Source of the DNA: JAMXLO01 sp963749575
GTDB lineage: Bacteria > Pseudomonadota > Alphaproteobacteria > Acetobacterales > Acetobacteraceae
Assembly: GCA_963749575.1 (NCBI GenBank)
Contig: CAVVNM010000017.1
Location: 1 to 64,000, forward strand
Reading direction: 5' to 3'
Length of the DNA: 64,000 nt
Shown: piece after piece, positions 12,211 through 22,094 of the stretch
Layout: each line of letters opens with the position of its first letter
Numbering within the stretch: the stretch's first letter is position 1
Notes under the pieces: generated by a model
Told to the model about the DNA's origin: nothing
The model's input: only the letters and a program-made list of their open reading frames with translations
The model's database searches: none
Made by a program: the position numbers and the translations under genes

Positions 12211-12293
12211 GTCGGTGCCTTCCTCGGGTGGCTTCCGCAGCGTAGAGCTTCATAGCACACTCCCATCCCAGGGAACGATTGGGAGGAAAACGC

Positions 12294-12896
12294 ATGCTCC
12301 GCATCTACGGTTCGGCCCGTTCGCGCGGTGTCCGCACGCTCTGGATGGCCGGCGAGCTAGGCCTGCAATATGAGCATCTCGATTATGCACCGCGCTCGCC
12401 CGCGACCCGGACGCCGGCGTATCTGGCGCTCAACCCCAATGGCCGCGTGCCGACCATCGACGATGCCGGGTTCGTGCTGTCGGAATCGATGGCGATCAAC
12501 CTGTATCTGGCGAAACAGCACGGCAAGCTCTACCCGGTCGATCCAAAGCACGAGGCGCTGGCTTGGCAGTGGAGCTTCTGGGAGGTCGATCGCCTCGACC
12601 GCCAGATGACCACATATGCCAACAACGCATTCGTGCTGCCGGAGGCGCAGCGCAATCCCGCCGCGGCCAAGGGCGCGTGGGACGAGATCGCCCCGGCGCT
12701 CGACGTGCTGGAAAGCGCGCTGACCAAGACGCAGTGGCTTGCCGGCAGCGAGTTCTGCATCGCTGATCTGAACGTGGCAGCGGCGATGGTGCGCGCACTG
12801 GGGTTCGATCTCGGCAAATGGCCGAAGGTGCATGCGTGGCTGCACCAGTGCTGGGATCGCCCGGCCGCCAAGCGTGCCCTGGCGATGCGGGAGTAA
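12294..12896 (+). CDS. glutathione S-transferase family protein
   Basis: 200 residues from the ATG at 12294, which follows the ribosome site GGGAGGAAAA. The N-terminal thioredoxin-like domain starts MLRIYGSARSRGVRTLWMAG. It contains the cis-proline glutathione-binding region NPNGRVPTIDDAGFVLSESM, with the Glu-Ser pair that contacts glutathione. The C-terminal helical domain has WLAGSEFCIADLNVAAAM, the usual N-capping box of GSTs. The Ser in YGSARSRG is a candidate catalytic residue. Cytosolic detoxification or isomerase roles are typical; substrate unknown. Confidence 0.85.
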   Translation: MLRIYGSARSRGVRTLWMAGELGLQYEHLDYAPRSPATRTPAYLALNPNGRVPTIDDAGFVLSESMAINLYLAKQHGKLYPVDPKHEALAWQWSFWEVDRLDRQMTTYANNAFVLPEAQRNPAAAKGAWDEIAPALDVLESALTKTQWLAGSEFCIADLNVAAAMVRALGFDLGKWPKVHAWLHQCWDRPAAKRALAMRE

Positions 12897-12998
12897 TACC
12901 GGGCATCGCCGGCGGACTTGCTCCGCACGTGGCACGCTCCGGGGGCTCGCAGCGCCAAGCCAGCATGCCGGCGCGGTGATGCCCCGCGCGGCTGCTTG

Positions 12999-13673
12999 TC
13001 ACCGCGGCGACTGGATCGCCGCCAGGTGGCCGGACTTGGCCCAGACGCGGCAGCCGGCCGGCCCCGCCACGCCGGCGAACACCACCCCTGGCGGCAGCCG
13101 CAGCCAGGATTGTTCGACGAAGCGTTCGCCTTGCTCGTAGAACGATCCGGCCAGCACCAGCAATTCCAGCCCGCCAGGCGCCGCGATATCGATCCGTGCT
13201 CCGGGCGCCCACTGCTCCAGACGGACGTCCTCGACCGCGTCGTGGAACAGCGGCAGGACGGCCACGGACGCCTGCCCCTTGGTCGGTGCGAACGAACATC
13301 CAGCCGTTGATAGCCGAATGTCGGTCCGGTCCGCCGGATCGAACTGCCAGAGTTTGACGAATATGGTGCAGCCGGTGGCTGAGCCGGGTGTGTGCCTGGA
13401 GGTCGGGGGGTTACGGACGTAGCTGCCGGCCGGATAGTCGCCATGCTCGTCCTGAAACACGCCGTCCAGGACAAGGAACTCCTCGCCGCCGTCGTGGATG
13501 TGCATCGAAAAGTGGCTGGCGGGCGCATAGCGGACGATCGACGTGGCGCGTGCGACCTCGTCGCCAATGCGATCCAGCATGCGCCGGTGTACACCAGGCA
13601 TCGGTGACGCCAGCCACTCCAGTCCGCCCGCGTGAACGGCTGCGCGGCGCTCGAAATCTGCGTTCAGATGCAA
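12999..13673 (-). CDS. ChrR-like cupin domain protein
   Basis: 224 residues. Two cupin repeats are visible. The first has the metal-binding pattern HFSMHIHDGGEEFLVLDGVF (two His, one Glu) with GSYVRNPPTSRH supplying a further His. The second half, around GLELLVLAGSFYEQGERFVE, lacks the histidines. This matches the cupin module of ChrR anti-sigma factors, but without the N-terminal zinc domain or a sigma gene beside it. The best start is TTG at 13673, with GGAGGG eight bases upstream on the minus strand. It is divergent from ilvD. Role unknown; oxidative or organic-peroxide sensing, or a small-molecule dioxygenase, are possibilities. Confidence 0.7.
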   Translation of the reverse strand: MHLNADFERRAAVHAGGLEWLASPMPGVHRRMLDRIGDEVARATSIVRYAPASHFSMHIHDGGEEFLVLDGVFQDEHGDYPAGSYVRNPPTSRHTPGSATGCTIFVKLWQFDPADRTDIRLSTAGCSFAPTKGQASVAVLPLFHDAVEDVRLEQWAPGARIDIAAPGGLELLVLAGSFYEQGERFVEQSWLRLPPGVVFAGVAGPAGCRVWAKSGHLAAIQSPR

Positions 13674-13899
13674 TGCTGTGTCCCTCCGATCGATACTTCA
13701 GCAACCCGCTGCGATGTTCGCTGGCACGGCGGAAGAGGAGATCGCCGGTTGCGAACGGCGAGGCCATCCTCGAATTTGCGATATCATCGAAGTCACCGGG
13801 GCGGTTGGCAATTGCGCCCCTGCAGCGACGGCGAGCGGCTCCATTCGCTCTCCGCCGCGCGGGCGCTATAACCGCCCTGGGCCACGAAAGGACACACCG

Positions 13900-15625
13900 A
13901 TGCTCACCCGCCGCTGGGACAAGTCGCGCATGCCGTCGCGCCACGTGACGGTGGGGCCCGGCCGGGCGCCGCACCGTAGCTACTACTATGCGATGGGCCT
14001 GACCGAGGACGAGATCGACCAGCCCTTCGTCGGCGTCGCCACCTGCTGGAACGAGGCCGCGCCTTGCAACATCGCCCTGTCGCGCCAGGCGCAGTCGGTG
14101 AAAAGGGCGTGAACGAGGCCGGCGGCACGCCGCGCGAATTCACCACCATCACGGTGACCGACGGCATCGCGATGGGCCATCAGGGAATGAAGTCCTCGCT
14201 GGTGTCGCGCGATCTGATCGCCGATTCGGTGGAACTCACGATGCGCGGGCACTGCTACGACGCGCTGGTCGGCCTCGCGGGCTGCGACAAGTCGCTGCCC
14301 GGCATGATGATGGCGATGCTGCGGCTGAACGTCCCCAGCGTGTTCATGTATGGCGGCTCGATCCTGCCCGGGCGGTTCCAGAACCGCGATGTGACGGTGG
14401 TCGATGTGTTCGAGGCGGTCGGCCGCCACTCCGCCGGCACCATGTCGGACGAGGAGCTGCACGAACTGGAATGCGTGGCGTGCCCGTCGGCGGGCGCCTG
14501 CGGCGGGCAGTTCACCGCCAACACGATGGCGATGGTCAGCGAGGCGATCGGTCTCGCGCTGCCTGGTTCGGCCGGCGCGCCGGCGCCGTATGAGGACCGC
14601 GACCGCTGGGCGGTCGAATCAGGCCGCGCGGTGATGGCGCTGCTCGACAGCCGGCTTCGCCCGCGCGACATCGTCACCCGTCGCGCGCTGGAGAATGCCG
14701 CGGTGGTGGTGGGCGCCACCGGCGGATCGACCAATGCCGGCCTGCATCTGCCGGCGATCGCCCACGAGGCCGGCATCAGCTTCACCATGGACGATGTGGT
14801 GGAGATCATGCGGCGCACGCCGTACATCGCCGACCTCAAGCCAGGCGGCAAATACGTCGCGTTCGACGTGCACAAGATCGGCGGCATCCCGGTGGTGCTG
14901 AAGGCGCTGCTGGATGGCGGGCTGCTGCATGGCGACTGCCTCACGGTGACCGGCAAGAACGTTGGCGGAGAACCTGAAGGACGTGGTGTTCCCGACCGAT
15001 CAGGACGTGGTCTATCCGGTGTCGAAGGCCATCTCGCAGACCGGCGGCGTGGTGGGGCTGCGCGGCAACCTCGCCCCCGACGGCGCCATCGTGAAGGTCG
15101 CCGGCATGCACAATCTGCGCTTCGAGGGTACCGCGCTGTGCTTCGATTCCGAGGAAGACGCATTCGCCGCCGTCCAGGAGCGCGCCTACAAGGCGGGCGA
15201 CGTTCTCATCATCCGCTATGAGGGTCCGAAGGGTGGCCCGGGCATGCGCGAAATGCTGTCCACCACCAGCGCGATCTACGGCCAGGGCATGGGCGAGCAG
15301 GTGGCGCTGATCACCGACGGCCGCTTCTCCGGCGCCACGCGCGGGTTCTGCATCGGCCATGTCGGGCCGGAGGCGGCGGTCGGCGGACCGATCGCGCTGC
15401 TGAACAACGGCGACCGGATCGTGATCGACGCGGAGCAAGGGCACCATCGACGTGGCGCTGTCCGAGGCGGAACTGGCCGCGCGCCGCGCCGCCTGGCAGC
15501 CGCGCCGGACCGACTACAATTCCGGCGCGATCTGGAAATACGCCCAGCTGGTCGGGCCGGCGCATCTCGGTGCCGTGACCCATCCGGGCGCGGCGGCCGA
15601 GACGCACTGCTACGCGGATATTTGA
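13900..15625 (+). CDS. ilvD: dihydroxy-acid dehydratase (frameshifted)
   Basis: Third step of branched-chain amino acid synthesis: dehydration of 2,3-dihydroxy-acids with an iron-sulfur cluster. Conserved segments in order: KSRMPSRHVTVGPGRAPHRS, the TCWNEAAPCN cysteine region, GCDKSLPGMMMAMLRLNVPS, the cluster-binding ECVACPSAGACGGQFTANTM, and MREMLSTTSAIYGQG followed by ITDGRFSGATRGFCIGH. Frames change near 14100 (one A missing in an A run), 14965 (one extra T) and 15437 (GGG for GG). Removing these gives about 574 residues, normal length. All catalytic parts remain, so the gene is probably intact in the organism. Confidence 0.92.
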
Positions 15626-15719
15626 TCGCCGCAGTCAGCGGACGCTTGTTGCGATTCGGTACCGCATGTTACCGCTGGCCGGGACAATAACGGCGGTATG
15701 CCGTTGCAGGGGTTTGCAT

Positions 15720-16016
15720 ATGAAGCGACTGATCACTGCCGGGGTCGCCATAGTCCTGATCGGGCTCGGCATCGGCACCGCCGCGGCGCAGCCGCCAATC
15801 CCGTACGGCCCGGTGCCGGAGCCTCGCTATGAGGCGGTCCCCGGCCCACGACCCGGGTATTACTGGGAGCCGGGCAGGTGGCACTGGAACGGCTATCGCT
15901 ACGTCTGGTTCGGCGGCCACTGGGTCGGCGGTCCACCACGCCAAGGCCAGTGGATTCCCGGCCATTGGCGGTGGAACGGGTATCGCTACATCTGGATGCC
16001 GGCCCATTGGGGCTGA
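15720..16016 (+). CDS. small exported YXWGXW-repeat protein
   Basis: 98 residues from the ATG at 15720. It has a signal peptide (MKRLITAGVAIVLIGLGIGT, cleaved near AAA-QPP) and then a Pro- and aromatic-rich body. Repeats of the form W.W.GYRY.W..HW occur twice (RWHWNGYRYVWFGGHW and HWRWNGYRYIWMPAHW), matching the WxxGxW/YxWGxW repeat family of periplasmic or surface proteins of unknown function. An upstream in-frame ATG exists, but the signal peptide fixes the start at 15720. It stands alone between ilvD and the convergent exonuclease gene. Confidence 0.75.
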   Translation: MKRLITAGVAIVLIGLGIGTAAAQPPIPYGPVPEPRYEAVPGPRPGYYWEPGRWHWNGYRYVWFGGHWVGGPPRQGQWIPGHWRWNGYRYIWMPAHWG

Positions 16017-16039
16017 GCCCCCGGTCTCGACCCGGGAGT

Positions 16040-16812
16040 TCAGCGCAGCTCGACGACCACCGGCACGTGATCCGACGGCTGCGGCCGGGCGCGCTCTTCG
16101 CGGTCTGGCGCGGCGGCGACCAGTCGTTCGGCAAGGCCAGGCGACAGCAGCGCGTGGTCGATCCGCAGACCCGAGTCGCGCTGCCAGGCGCCTGCCTGAT
16201 AGTCCCAGAATGTATAGACCGCGCCGTGCGGATGCACCGCGCGGACCGCGTCGGTCAGGCCGTCCCACAGCAGGCGGCGGAAGCGAGCGCGGCTTTCCGG
16301 GCGCACCAGAGCGTCGCCAGGAGACAGCGTGCCGGGGGCCAGGTCGTCATCGGTCGGGCAGACGTTGAAGTCGCCGGCGATCACGAACGGCGTGTCCGGC
16401 CTCCAGCAGCGCCTCGGCTCGGTCGCGCCAGCAGGTCGAGCCAGGCCAGCTTGTAGGCGAAGCCCGCCTCGCCGCCGGAATTGCCGTTGGGCAGGTAGAT
16501 GCCGGCAACGGTGATGCCGTCCGTCTCGATCTCGATGTAGCGCGACTGGGCGTCGTCCGGCGGCAGGCCCGGCAGTGCGCGATGCCGCACCGTGAACGGC
16601 ACGCGGGCGAGCACGGCGACGCCGTTGTAGGCCTTCTGGCCCACCGCCTCCGACCGATAGCCGAGGCCATGGTAGGCCAGCGCCGGAAAGGCCGGCGTTT
16701 CGCACTTGATCTCCTGCAGCAGCAGGACATCGGGCTGGCAACGCTCGAGCCAGCTTGCGACGTGCTTCTCGCGCTGGCGGATCGAGTTGACGTTCCAGGT
16801 CGCGATCTTCAT
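16040..16812 (-). CDS. xth: exodeoxyribonuclease III (frameshifted)
   Basis: AP endonuclease / 3'-5' exonuclease of base-excision repair. The N terminus MKIATWNVNSIRQREKHVAS and VLLLQEIKCE carry the metal-binding Asn and Glu. GIYLPNGNSGGEAGF, VIAGDFNVCPTDDDLAP, RIDHALLSP and SDHVPVVVEL contain the remaining catalytic Asp/Asn/His residues. A single frame change lies near 16400-16415, between LARPSR and PFVIAGDFNV. The combined length of about 257 residues is normal. Convergent with the small exported protein upstream in the window. Confidence 0.9.
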
Positions 16813-16830
16813 GGCCGAACGAAGAACAGA

Positions 16831-16930
16831 TCCACCACAGAGGCACCGCGACGCGGCGAATAGGCCACCGACGCGGTTCGCGCGAAGCGCCCTGACTTGA
16901 TGCTTCGTGCCTCCGTGCCGCTGCGGTGAA
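16831..16930. repeat. imperfect inverted repeat (CACAGAGGCAC type)
   Basis: TCCACCACAGAGGCACCGCG at 16831-16850 is matched imperfectly by the reverse complement of 16905-16929 (CGTGCCTCCGTGCCGCTGCGGTGA). The CACAGAG/GGCAC theme resembles the much better preserved palindrome at 62675-62831. It sits between xth and erpA and probably represents a degraded copy of a short palindromic repeat family. Confidence 0.4.
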
Positions 16931-16950
16931 GCTTGCTAAGTCCCACCGGT

Positions 16951-17280
16951 CTAATCGACCGAGAAGCTCGTTCCGCAGCCACAGGCCGACTTGGCGTTCG
17001 GGTTGCGCACCGCGAAGTGGCTGCCCATCAGTTCGTCCGTGTAGTCAAGCTCCGCACCCGCCAGCAGATCGAGGCTGGCCGGATCGACCAGCACCTTCGC
17101 CCCGGCGCGCTCGATGATCAGGTCGTCCTCTTGCGGCACCGGATCCAGCTCGAAGCGGTACTGGAACCCGCTGCATCCACCCGCCAGCACGGCAACCCGC
17201 AGCGCAGCCTGCTGGCCTTCGGCGGCAACGATTTCGGCAATGCGGGCAGCGGCCCGCTCGGTCAGCGCGAACTGTTCCAT
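16951..17280 (-). CDS. erpA: iron-sulfur cluster insertion protein, A-type carrier
   Basis: 109 residues. A-type carriers hold and hand over Fe-S clusters to apoproteins. The three conserved cysteines are present: one in LAGGCSGFQYRFEL (about 37-50) and two in the C-terminal SACGCGTSFSVD. The start at 17280 gives the family N terminus MEQFALTERAAARIAEIVAA; another ATG four codons upstream (17292) is possible. It is divergent from dgt, an arrangement common in alphaproteobacteria, which favours ErpA over IscA because no isc or suf genes are nearby. Confidence 0.88.
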   Translation of the reverse strand: MEQFALTERAAARIAEIVAAEGQQAALRVAVLAGGCSGFQYRFELDPVPQEDDLIIERAGAKVLVDPASLDLLAGAELDYTDELMGSHFAVRNPNAKSACGCGTSFSVD

Positions 17281-17349
17281 GCCCAGCAACATAGGACGCC
17301 GCGGTGCGGAATTGAAGCTGTGTCCTCGGGGGTGTAAGCCCAGGGCGTC

Positions 17350-18510
17350 ATGACGCGTGGTGCCACCCTGGCGGCGTATGCCGTGCATGCCGGCTCGTCG
17401 CGAGGCCGGCTGCACCCCGAACCGGAGGCGCCGACGCGCTCGCCGTACCAGCGCGACCGCGATCGCATCATCCATTCGTCGGCATTTCGAAAACTGCAAT
17501 ACAAGACCCAGGTGTTCGTCAATCACGAGGGCGACTTCTTCCGCACCCGGCTGACGCATTCGATCGAGGTGGCGCAGATCGCGCGCTCGATCGCCCGCGA
17601 ACTGGGGCTGGACGAGGACCTGACCGAGGCGCTGGCGCTGGCGCACGATCTCGGCCATCCGCCGTTCGGTCATGCCGGCGAGGACGCGCTCAATCTGGCG
17701 ATGAAGCCGTTCGGCGGATTCGACCACAATGCGCAGAGCCTGCGCGTGGTGACGCTGCTGGAGAGCCGCTACGCCGGCTGGGACGGGCTGAACCTGACCT
17801 GGGAGGCGCTGGAGGGTCTGGCCAAGCACAACGGCCCGTTGCGTAACCCGCCAGCCTACATCGCCGAATACAACGAGCGGCACCGGCTGGATCTCGGCAC
17901 GCACGCCAGCGCCGAGGCGCAGGTGGCCGCGCTGGCGGATGATGTCGCGTATCACAGCCACGATCTGGACGACGGACTCCGCGCGCGGCTGTTCGGACCG
18001 GAGGAGATCGCGCATCTGCCGGTGGTGGGCGAGGCGCTGGCGGCCGCGCGAGTGTCCAGCCTGGATGTGCCGCCACCGCGGCTGCGGCATGAGACGATCC
18101 GGCGGGTGATCGACGTGATGGTGACCGACCTGATCGCCGAGACGCGCCGGCGGCTGGACAAGCTGGCGCCGCGCGATGCCGATGCGGTGCGACGGGCGAA
18201 GCAGAAGGTGGTGGCGTTCAGCGCGCCGATCGCCGAGGCGAACCAGGTGATCAAGGATTTCCTCAATGCGAGGATGTATCGGCACTGGCGGGTGAACCGG
18301 ATGACGACCAAGGCGCGGGTGCTGACGACAGAGCTGTTCCGGTTGCTGCACGCGGATACGTCGCTGTTGCCGGACGACTGGCGCGCCCGGGCAGGGGAGG
18401 CGGGCACGCAGCGTGCGGCGAGCGTGGTGGGCGACTATATTGCGGGGATGACCGACCGATACGCGATGGACGAGCATCGGCGCCTGACCGACCTGTCGGT
18501 GACCGGCTGA
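17350..18510 (+). CDS. dgt: deoxyguanosinetriphosphate triphosphohydrolase-like protein
   Basis: 386 residues in one frame. HD-superfamily dNTP triphosphohydrolase that removes tripolyphosphate from dNTPs. Metal-binding residues are visible: His in FFRTRLTHSIEVAQIARSIA, the HD pair in LALAHDLGHPPFGHAGEDAL, and Asp in DDVAYHSHDLDDG. The N-terminal SPYQRDRDRIIHSSAFRKLQ is the family signature. It is followed by argS with a 57-bp gap, in the conserved order dgt-argS-SPOR-nagZ-scpAB. This is the shorter, type-2 form of the family. Confidence 0.9.
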   Translation: MTRGATLAAYAVHAGSSRGRLHPEPEAPTRSPYQRDRDRIIHSSAFRKLQYKTQVFVNHEGDFFRTRLTHSIEVAQIARSIARELGLDEDLTEALALAHDLGHPPFGHAGEDALNLAMKPFGGFDHNAQSLRVVTLLESRYAGWDGLNLTWEALEGLAKHNGPLRNPPAYIAEYNERHRLDLGTHASAEAQVAALADDVAYHSHDLDDGLRARLFGPEEIAHLPVVGEALAAARVSSLDVPPPRLRHETIRRVIDVMVTDLIAETRRRLDKLAPRDADAVRRAKQKVVAFSAPIAEANQVIKDFLNARMYRHWRVNRMTTKARVLTTELFRLLHADTSLLPDDWRARAGEAGTQRAASVVGDYIAGMTDRYAMDEHRRLTDLSVTG

Positions 18511-18567
18511 CCGGCCGTCGGTGTACAGCGGGCCTGGCGGCCATGGCATGCTATGAAGGCGGGACGT

Positions 18568-20371
18568 ATGTCACACGACATCTACGACGTGATGCGCGAC
18601 AAAGTGCTCGCCGCGGTTCCGTCTGCGATCAGGCTGGACGACGCGATTCGAGACAGGATTACCGTTGAGGCCGCCGCGCGAGCAAACGCACGGCGACATG
18701 ACGACCAACGCGGCGATGGTTCTGGCAACGTATGATCGGTCACACCCGCGCAAACCCCGCGAACTGGCGGCCGAGATCGTTGCCGGTCTGCGCCACGTCG
18801 CAGAGATCGAGCGAGTCGAGGTCGCCGGGCCAGGCTTCATCAATCTGAGCCTGCATCCAACGGCATTCCGTTCGGTGATCCCTGACATCCTGCGCGCCGG
18901 CGAGGCTTATGGCGACAGCGACATCGGCCACGGCTGCGCGCATCAACGTCGAGTATGTTTCCGCCAATCCCACCGGGCCGATGCATATCGGTCATTGCCG
19001 CGGCGCCGTGGTAGGCGATGCGCTCGCCAACCTGCTGGCCAAGGCCGGCTACGACGTCACCAAGGAGTACTACATCAACGATGCCGGCGCGCAGGTCATC
19101 GCGCTCGCCTGGGCCGCTTACTGGCGCTACCTGCAGGCGATCGGCACGCCGCTCAGCGAGGCGGATTTTTCCGAGGAGGTGCCGGGCGGCCTGCAATATC
19201 GCGGCGAGTACCTGATCCCGATCGGCGAACGGCTCGCCGAACAATACGGCGCGTCGCTCGCGCAACCGGATGGCGGCATCGCCGCGCCGGAAGTCTGGCT
19301 CGACATCGTGCGCGACTTCACCATCGCGGCGATGATGCAGGAAATCCGCGAGGATCTGCGCCTGCTCGGCGTCGACTCAGGACGTGTTCAGCTCCGAGCG
19401 CGCATTGATCGAGAGCGGCGCGGTGGACGCCTCGATCGAATGGTCTGCAATCGCAGGGATTGATCTACGAGGGCGTGCTCGAGCCGCCCAAGGGCAAGAC
19501 GCCGGATGACTGGGAACCGCGCCCGCAGACCCTGTTCCGCGCCACCCAGTTCGGCGACGACGTCGATCGGCCGCTGCGAAAATCCGATGGCTCCAACACG
19601 TATTTCGCCAACGACATCGCCTATCACGCCGGCAAGGTGGACCGCGGCTTCGACGTGCTGATCGATGTGCTGGGTGCCGACCACGGCGGCTACGTGAAGC
19701 GCATGCAGGCTGCGGTGAACGCACTGTCGGCGAACGGACGCGTCAAGTTCGAGGCGGTCCTCTGCCAGACCGTGCATGTCATGCGCGGCGGCCAGCCCGG
19801 TGCGCATGTCGAAGCGCGCCGGCACCTTCGTGACGCTGCGCGACCTGCTCGACGAAGTGGGCAAGGACGCCGTGCGGTTCACCATGCTGACGCGCAAGGC
19901 CGATGCGCAGATGGAGTTCGACCTCGACCAGGCGGTGGCGCAGACCCGCGACAACCCGGTGTTCTACGTGCAATACGCCCATGCCCGCTGCCGCTCGGTG
20001 CTGCGGGCTGCGGCCGAGATGTTCGGCGGCGCCGCGGTAACGGATGCTGCTCTGGCCGCGGTCCCGCTGGACAGCCTCACGGCGGATCCAGAGATGGCCC
20101 TGATCCGCCGGCTGGCGCAGTGGCCGCGCACCGTCGAAGCCGCCGCCCAAGCGCGCGAGCCACACCGAATCGCGTTTTTCCTCTATGACTTGGCGGCCGA
20201 CTTTCATATGCTATGGAACCGAGGCAAGGACGACACCGCGCTCCGATTCCTGCAGAGCGGATCGGCCGGCGGAGACGCTGGCGCGGTTGGCACTGGTGGC
20301 GGCAACGGCGGTGGTGATTCGTTCAGGTCTTGCGCGTGATGGGCGTCTCGCCCGTCGAGGAAATGCGCTGA
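18568..20371 (+). CDS. argS: arginyl-tRNA synthetase (multiply frameshifted)
   Basis: Class I synthetase charging tRNA-Arg. The N-terminal Add-1 domain appears as PREQTHGDMTTNAAMVLA. The HIGH motif is in VSANPTGPMHIGHCRGAVVG, and the MSKRAGTFVTLRDLLDEVGK segment matches the KMSKS region of ArgRS, which is degenerate in this family. The anticodon-binding end finishes VLRVMGVSPVEEMR. The frame changes at about 18660, 18935, 19377, 19440, 19800, 20260 and 20330. The joined protein is about 600 residues. Since the enzyme is essential and every domain is conserved, the breaks are best read as sequence errors. ATG at 18568 is preferred over one at 18553. Confidence 0.88.
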
Positions 20372-20410
20372 TCCCCGGTTTCCGTTCCGGGGACCGACCC
20401 CGGAGGTTCC

Positions 20411-21130
20411 GTGTCAGACGATCTGAGTATCCCCAGTCCGACCTATCGCATTCCCGGTCACCGCCCCGGCATGGACCCGGCAACGCGCCGGCTGGCACTG
20501 ATCGCCGGTGGCCTGGTCGGCGTGCTGCTGGCAGCGGTCGGCGGCTGGTCGCTGATCGGCCATCGCAGCACGACCGTTCCCGTGGTGCAGGCGGACAGCC
20601 GGCCGATCCGGGTAAAGCCGGATAACCCGGGCGGCATGCAGGTGGCGGGCGCCGATGAGGACATCCTGTCCGGCGGCAACCAGGCTGGGGACGGCAAGCT
20701 TGCGCCGCCACCGGAAGTACCGGCGCCGCAGGCACTGCGTGCCCCGCCGCCTGCTCCGACTTCCGCGCCGCCGGTTGTCGCGGCGCCCGCAATTTCTGCC
20801 GTCGTTCCCGCCGCATCGCCGGCGCCGGCCAAACCTGTCGTCGCGCCAAAGCCGGCCACCGTGGCGGAGAAGCGGCCGGCGGCGAACAGCACATTGGTGC
20901 AGCTCGCCGCCGTGCACTCCGAGGAGGCGGCGAAGTCGGAGTGGCAGCGGCTGTCGAAGCGCTTGCCCGACCTGCTCGGCCCACGCCGGCCCGCGTTCAG
21001 CAAGACCGAGCACGACGGCCATACGCTGTGGCGCGTGCGCGCCGGCGGATTCGCCGATGTGCCCCAGGCCACCACGTTCTGTGAGAAGGTGCGTGCCAAG
21101 GGCGTTGGCTGCTCGGTGGCCGACTTCTGA
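20411..21130 (+). CDS. SPOR-domain inner-membrane protein
   Basis: 239 residues from a GTG at 20411. A single transmembrane helix (LALIAGGLVGVLLAAVGGWS, about residues 27-46) is followed by a long Pro/Ala-rich periplasmic linker. The C-terminal SPOR domain starts near LVQLAAVHSEEAAKSEWQRL, with VRAGGFADVPQATTFCEKVR near its end. SPOR domains bind denuded septal peptidoglycan. The place between argS and nagZ matches the alphaproteobacterial cluster and suggests a cell-envelope or division role. In one frame. Confidence 0.85.
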   Translation: MSDDLSIPSPTYRIPGHRPGMDPATRRLALIAGGLVGVLLAAVGGWSLIGHRSTTVPVVQADSRPIRVKPDNPGGMQVAGADEDILSGGNQAGDGKLAPPPEVPAPQALRAPPPAPTSAPPVVAAPAISAVVPAASPAPAKPVVAPKPATVAEKRPAANSTLVQLAAVHSEEAAKSEWQRLSKRLPDLLGPRRPAFSKTEHDGHTLWRVRAGGFADVPQATTFCEKVRAKGVGCSVADF

Positions 21131-22094
21131 AAGCCGCCATCGTCGGGATCGCCGGGCCGGCGCTGTCGGCCGATGAGGCCGCGCTGTTTCGCGCCGAACC
21201 GCCGTGCGGCGTCATCCTGTTCGCGGCGCAACATCCAATCCCCGGCGCAGCTTGCCGCGCTCACGGCGGATCTGCGCCGCGTCCTGCCGACCGGCGCGGT
21301 GCTGATGGTGGATCAGGAAGGCGGTCGCGTCGCACGCCTGCGCCCGCCGCATTGGCGCGCGCATCCGCCGGCGGCGGCGTTGGGCAGCCTGCGTGCGGCG
21401 TGGCTGACCGGTGCGCTGATCGGCCTCGATTGCGCCGACGCCGGCTTCGACGTGGTGGCCGCGCCGGTGCTGGATCTTGCCATTCCCGGCGCACATGCGG
21501 CGATCGGCGATCGGGCGTTGGCGGAGGAGCCGCTTGCGGTCGCCCGCTTGGGGCGCGCGATGGCGGCCGGGCTGCTGGCCGCCGGGGTGCAGCCGATCGC
21601 CAAGCACGCGCCCGGCCACGGCCGCGCCCAGGTCGACAGCCACCTGTCGCTGCCGCGCGTCGAGGCCAACAACCTCGATGCCGATTTGCTGCCGTTCGCC
21701 TTGAACGCCGATCTGCCCTGGGCCATGTCGGCGCACATCGTCTATCCCGCCTGGGACTGCGCCCTGCCGGCGACATTGTCCCCGACCGTGATCGAGACGA
21801 TCATCCGCGGCCGGATAGGCTTCGAAGGAGTTCTGGTGACCGACGACCTCGCCATGAAGGCGCTGAGCGGCACGCCCGCCGATCTGGCGCGGCAGGCACT
21901 GGCGGCCGGCTGCGACATTGCGCTCTATTGCACCGGCGAATTCGCCCCGACTGCCGACCTGTTGGCGCGCTGCCCGTCGCTGACCGAGCCCGCCGCCGCG
22001 TCGCCTCGCCGCGGCTCGGACGCTCGCGACGCGGCGGCGCCTGCCGCTGGACGCTGAGGTTCTGGCCGCTGAACGGGATCGGCTCCTGGCGTGA
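21127..22094 (+). CDS. nagZ: beta-N-acetylhexosaminidase NagZ (frameshifted)
   Basis: Family GH3 enzyme that removes GlcNAc from muropeptides during peptidoglycan recycling. The diagnostic loop IAKHAPGHGRAQVDSH carries the histidine-aspartate pair, VLMVDQEGGRVARL is the substrate site, and GFEGVLVTDDLAMKAL carries the nucleophile aspartate. The N terminus reads KAAIVGIAGPALSADEAALF, but no ATG is seen; it would begin with CTG at 21127, overlapping the SPOR stop, so a base error at the start is likely. Frames change near 21228 (extra G) and again near 22005. The stop overlaps the next gene's GTG by four bases. Confidence 0.85.

Noticed and set aside
10534..12255. 573-codon plus-strand frame covering the membrane protein and pdxA
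   Set aside because: Opposite strand to pdxA, whose motifs are clear; the composition (His/Arg/Gln-rich) is typical of antisense frames.
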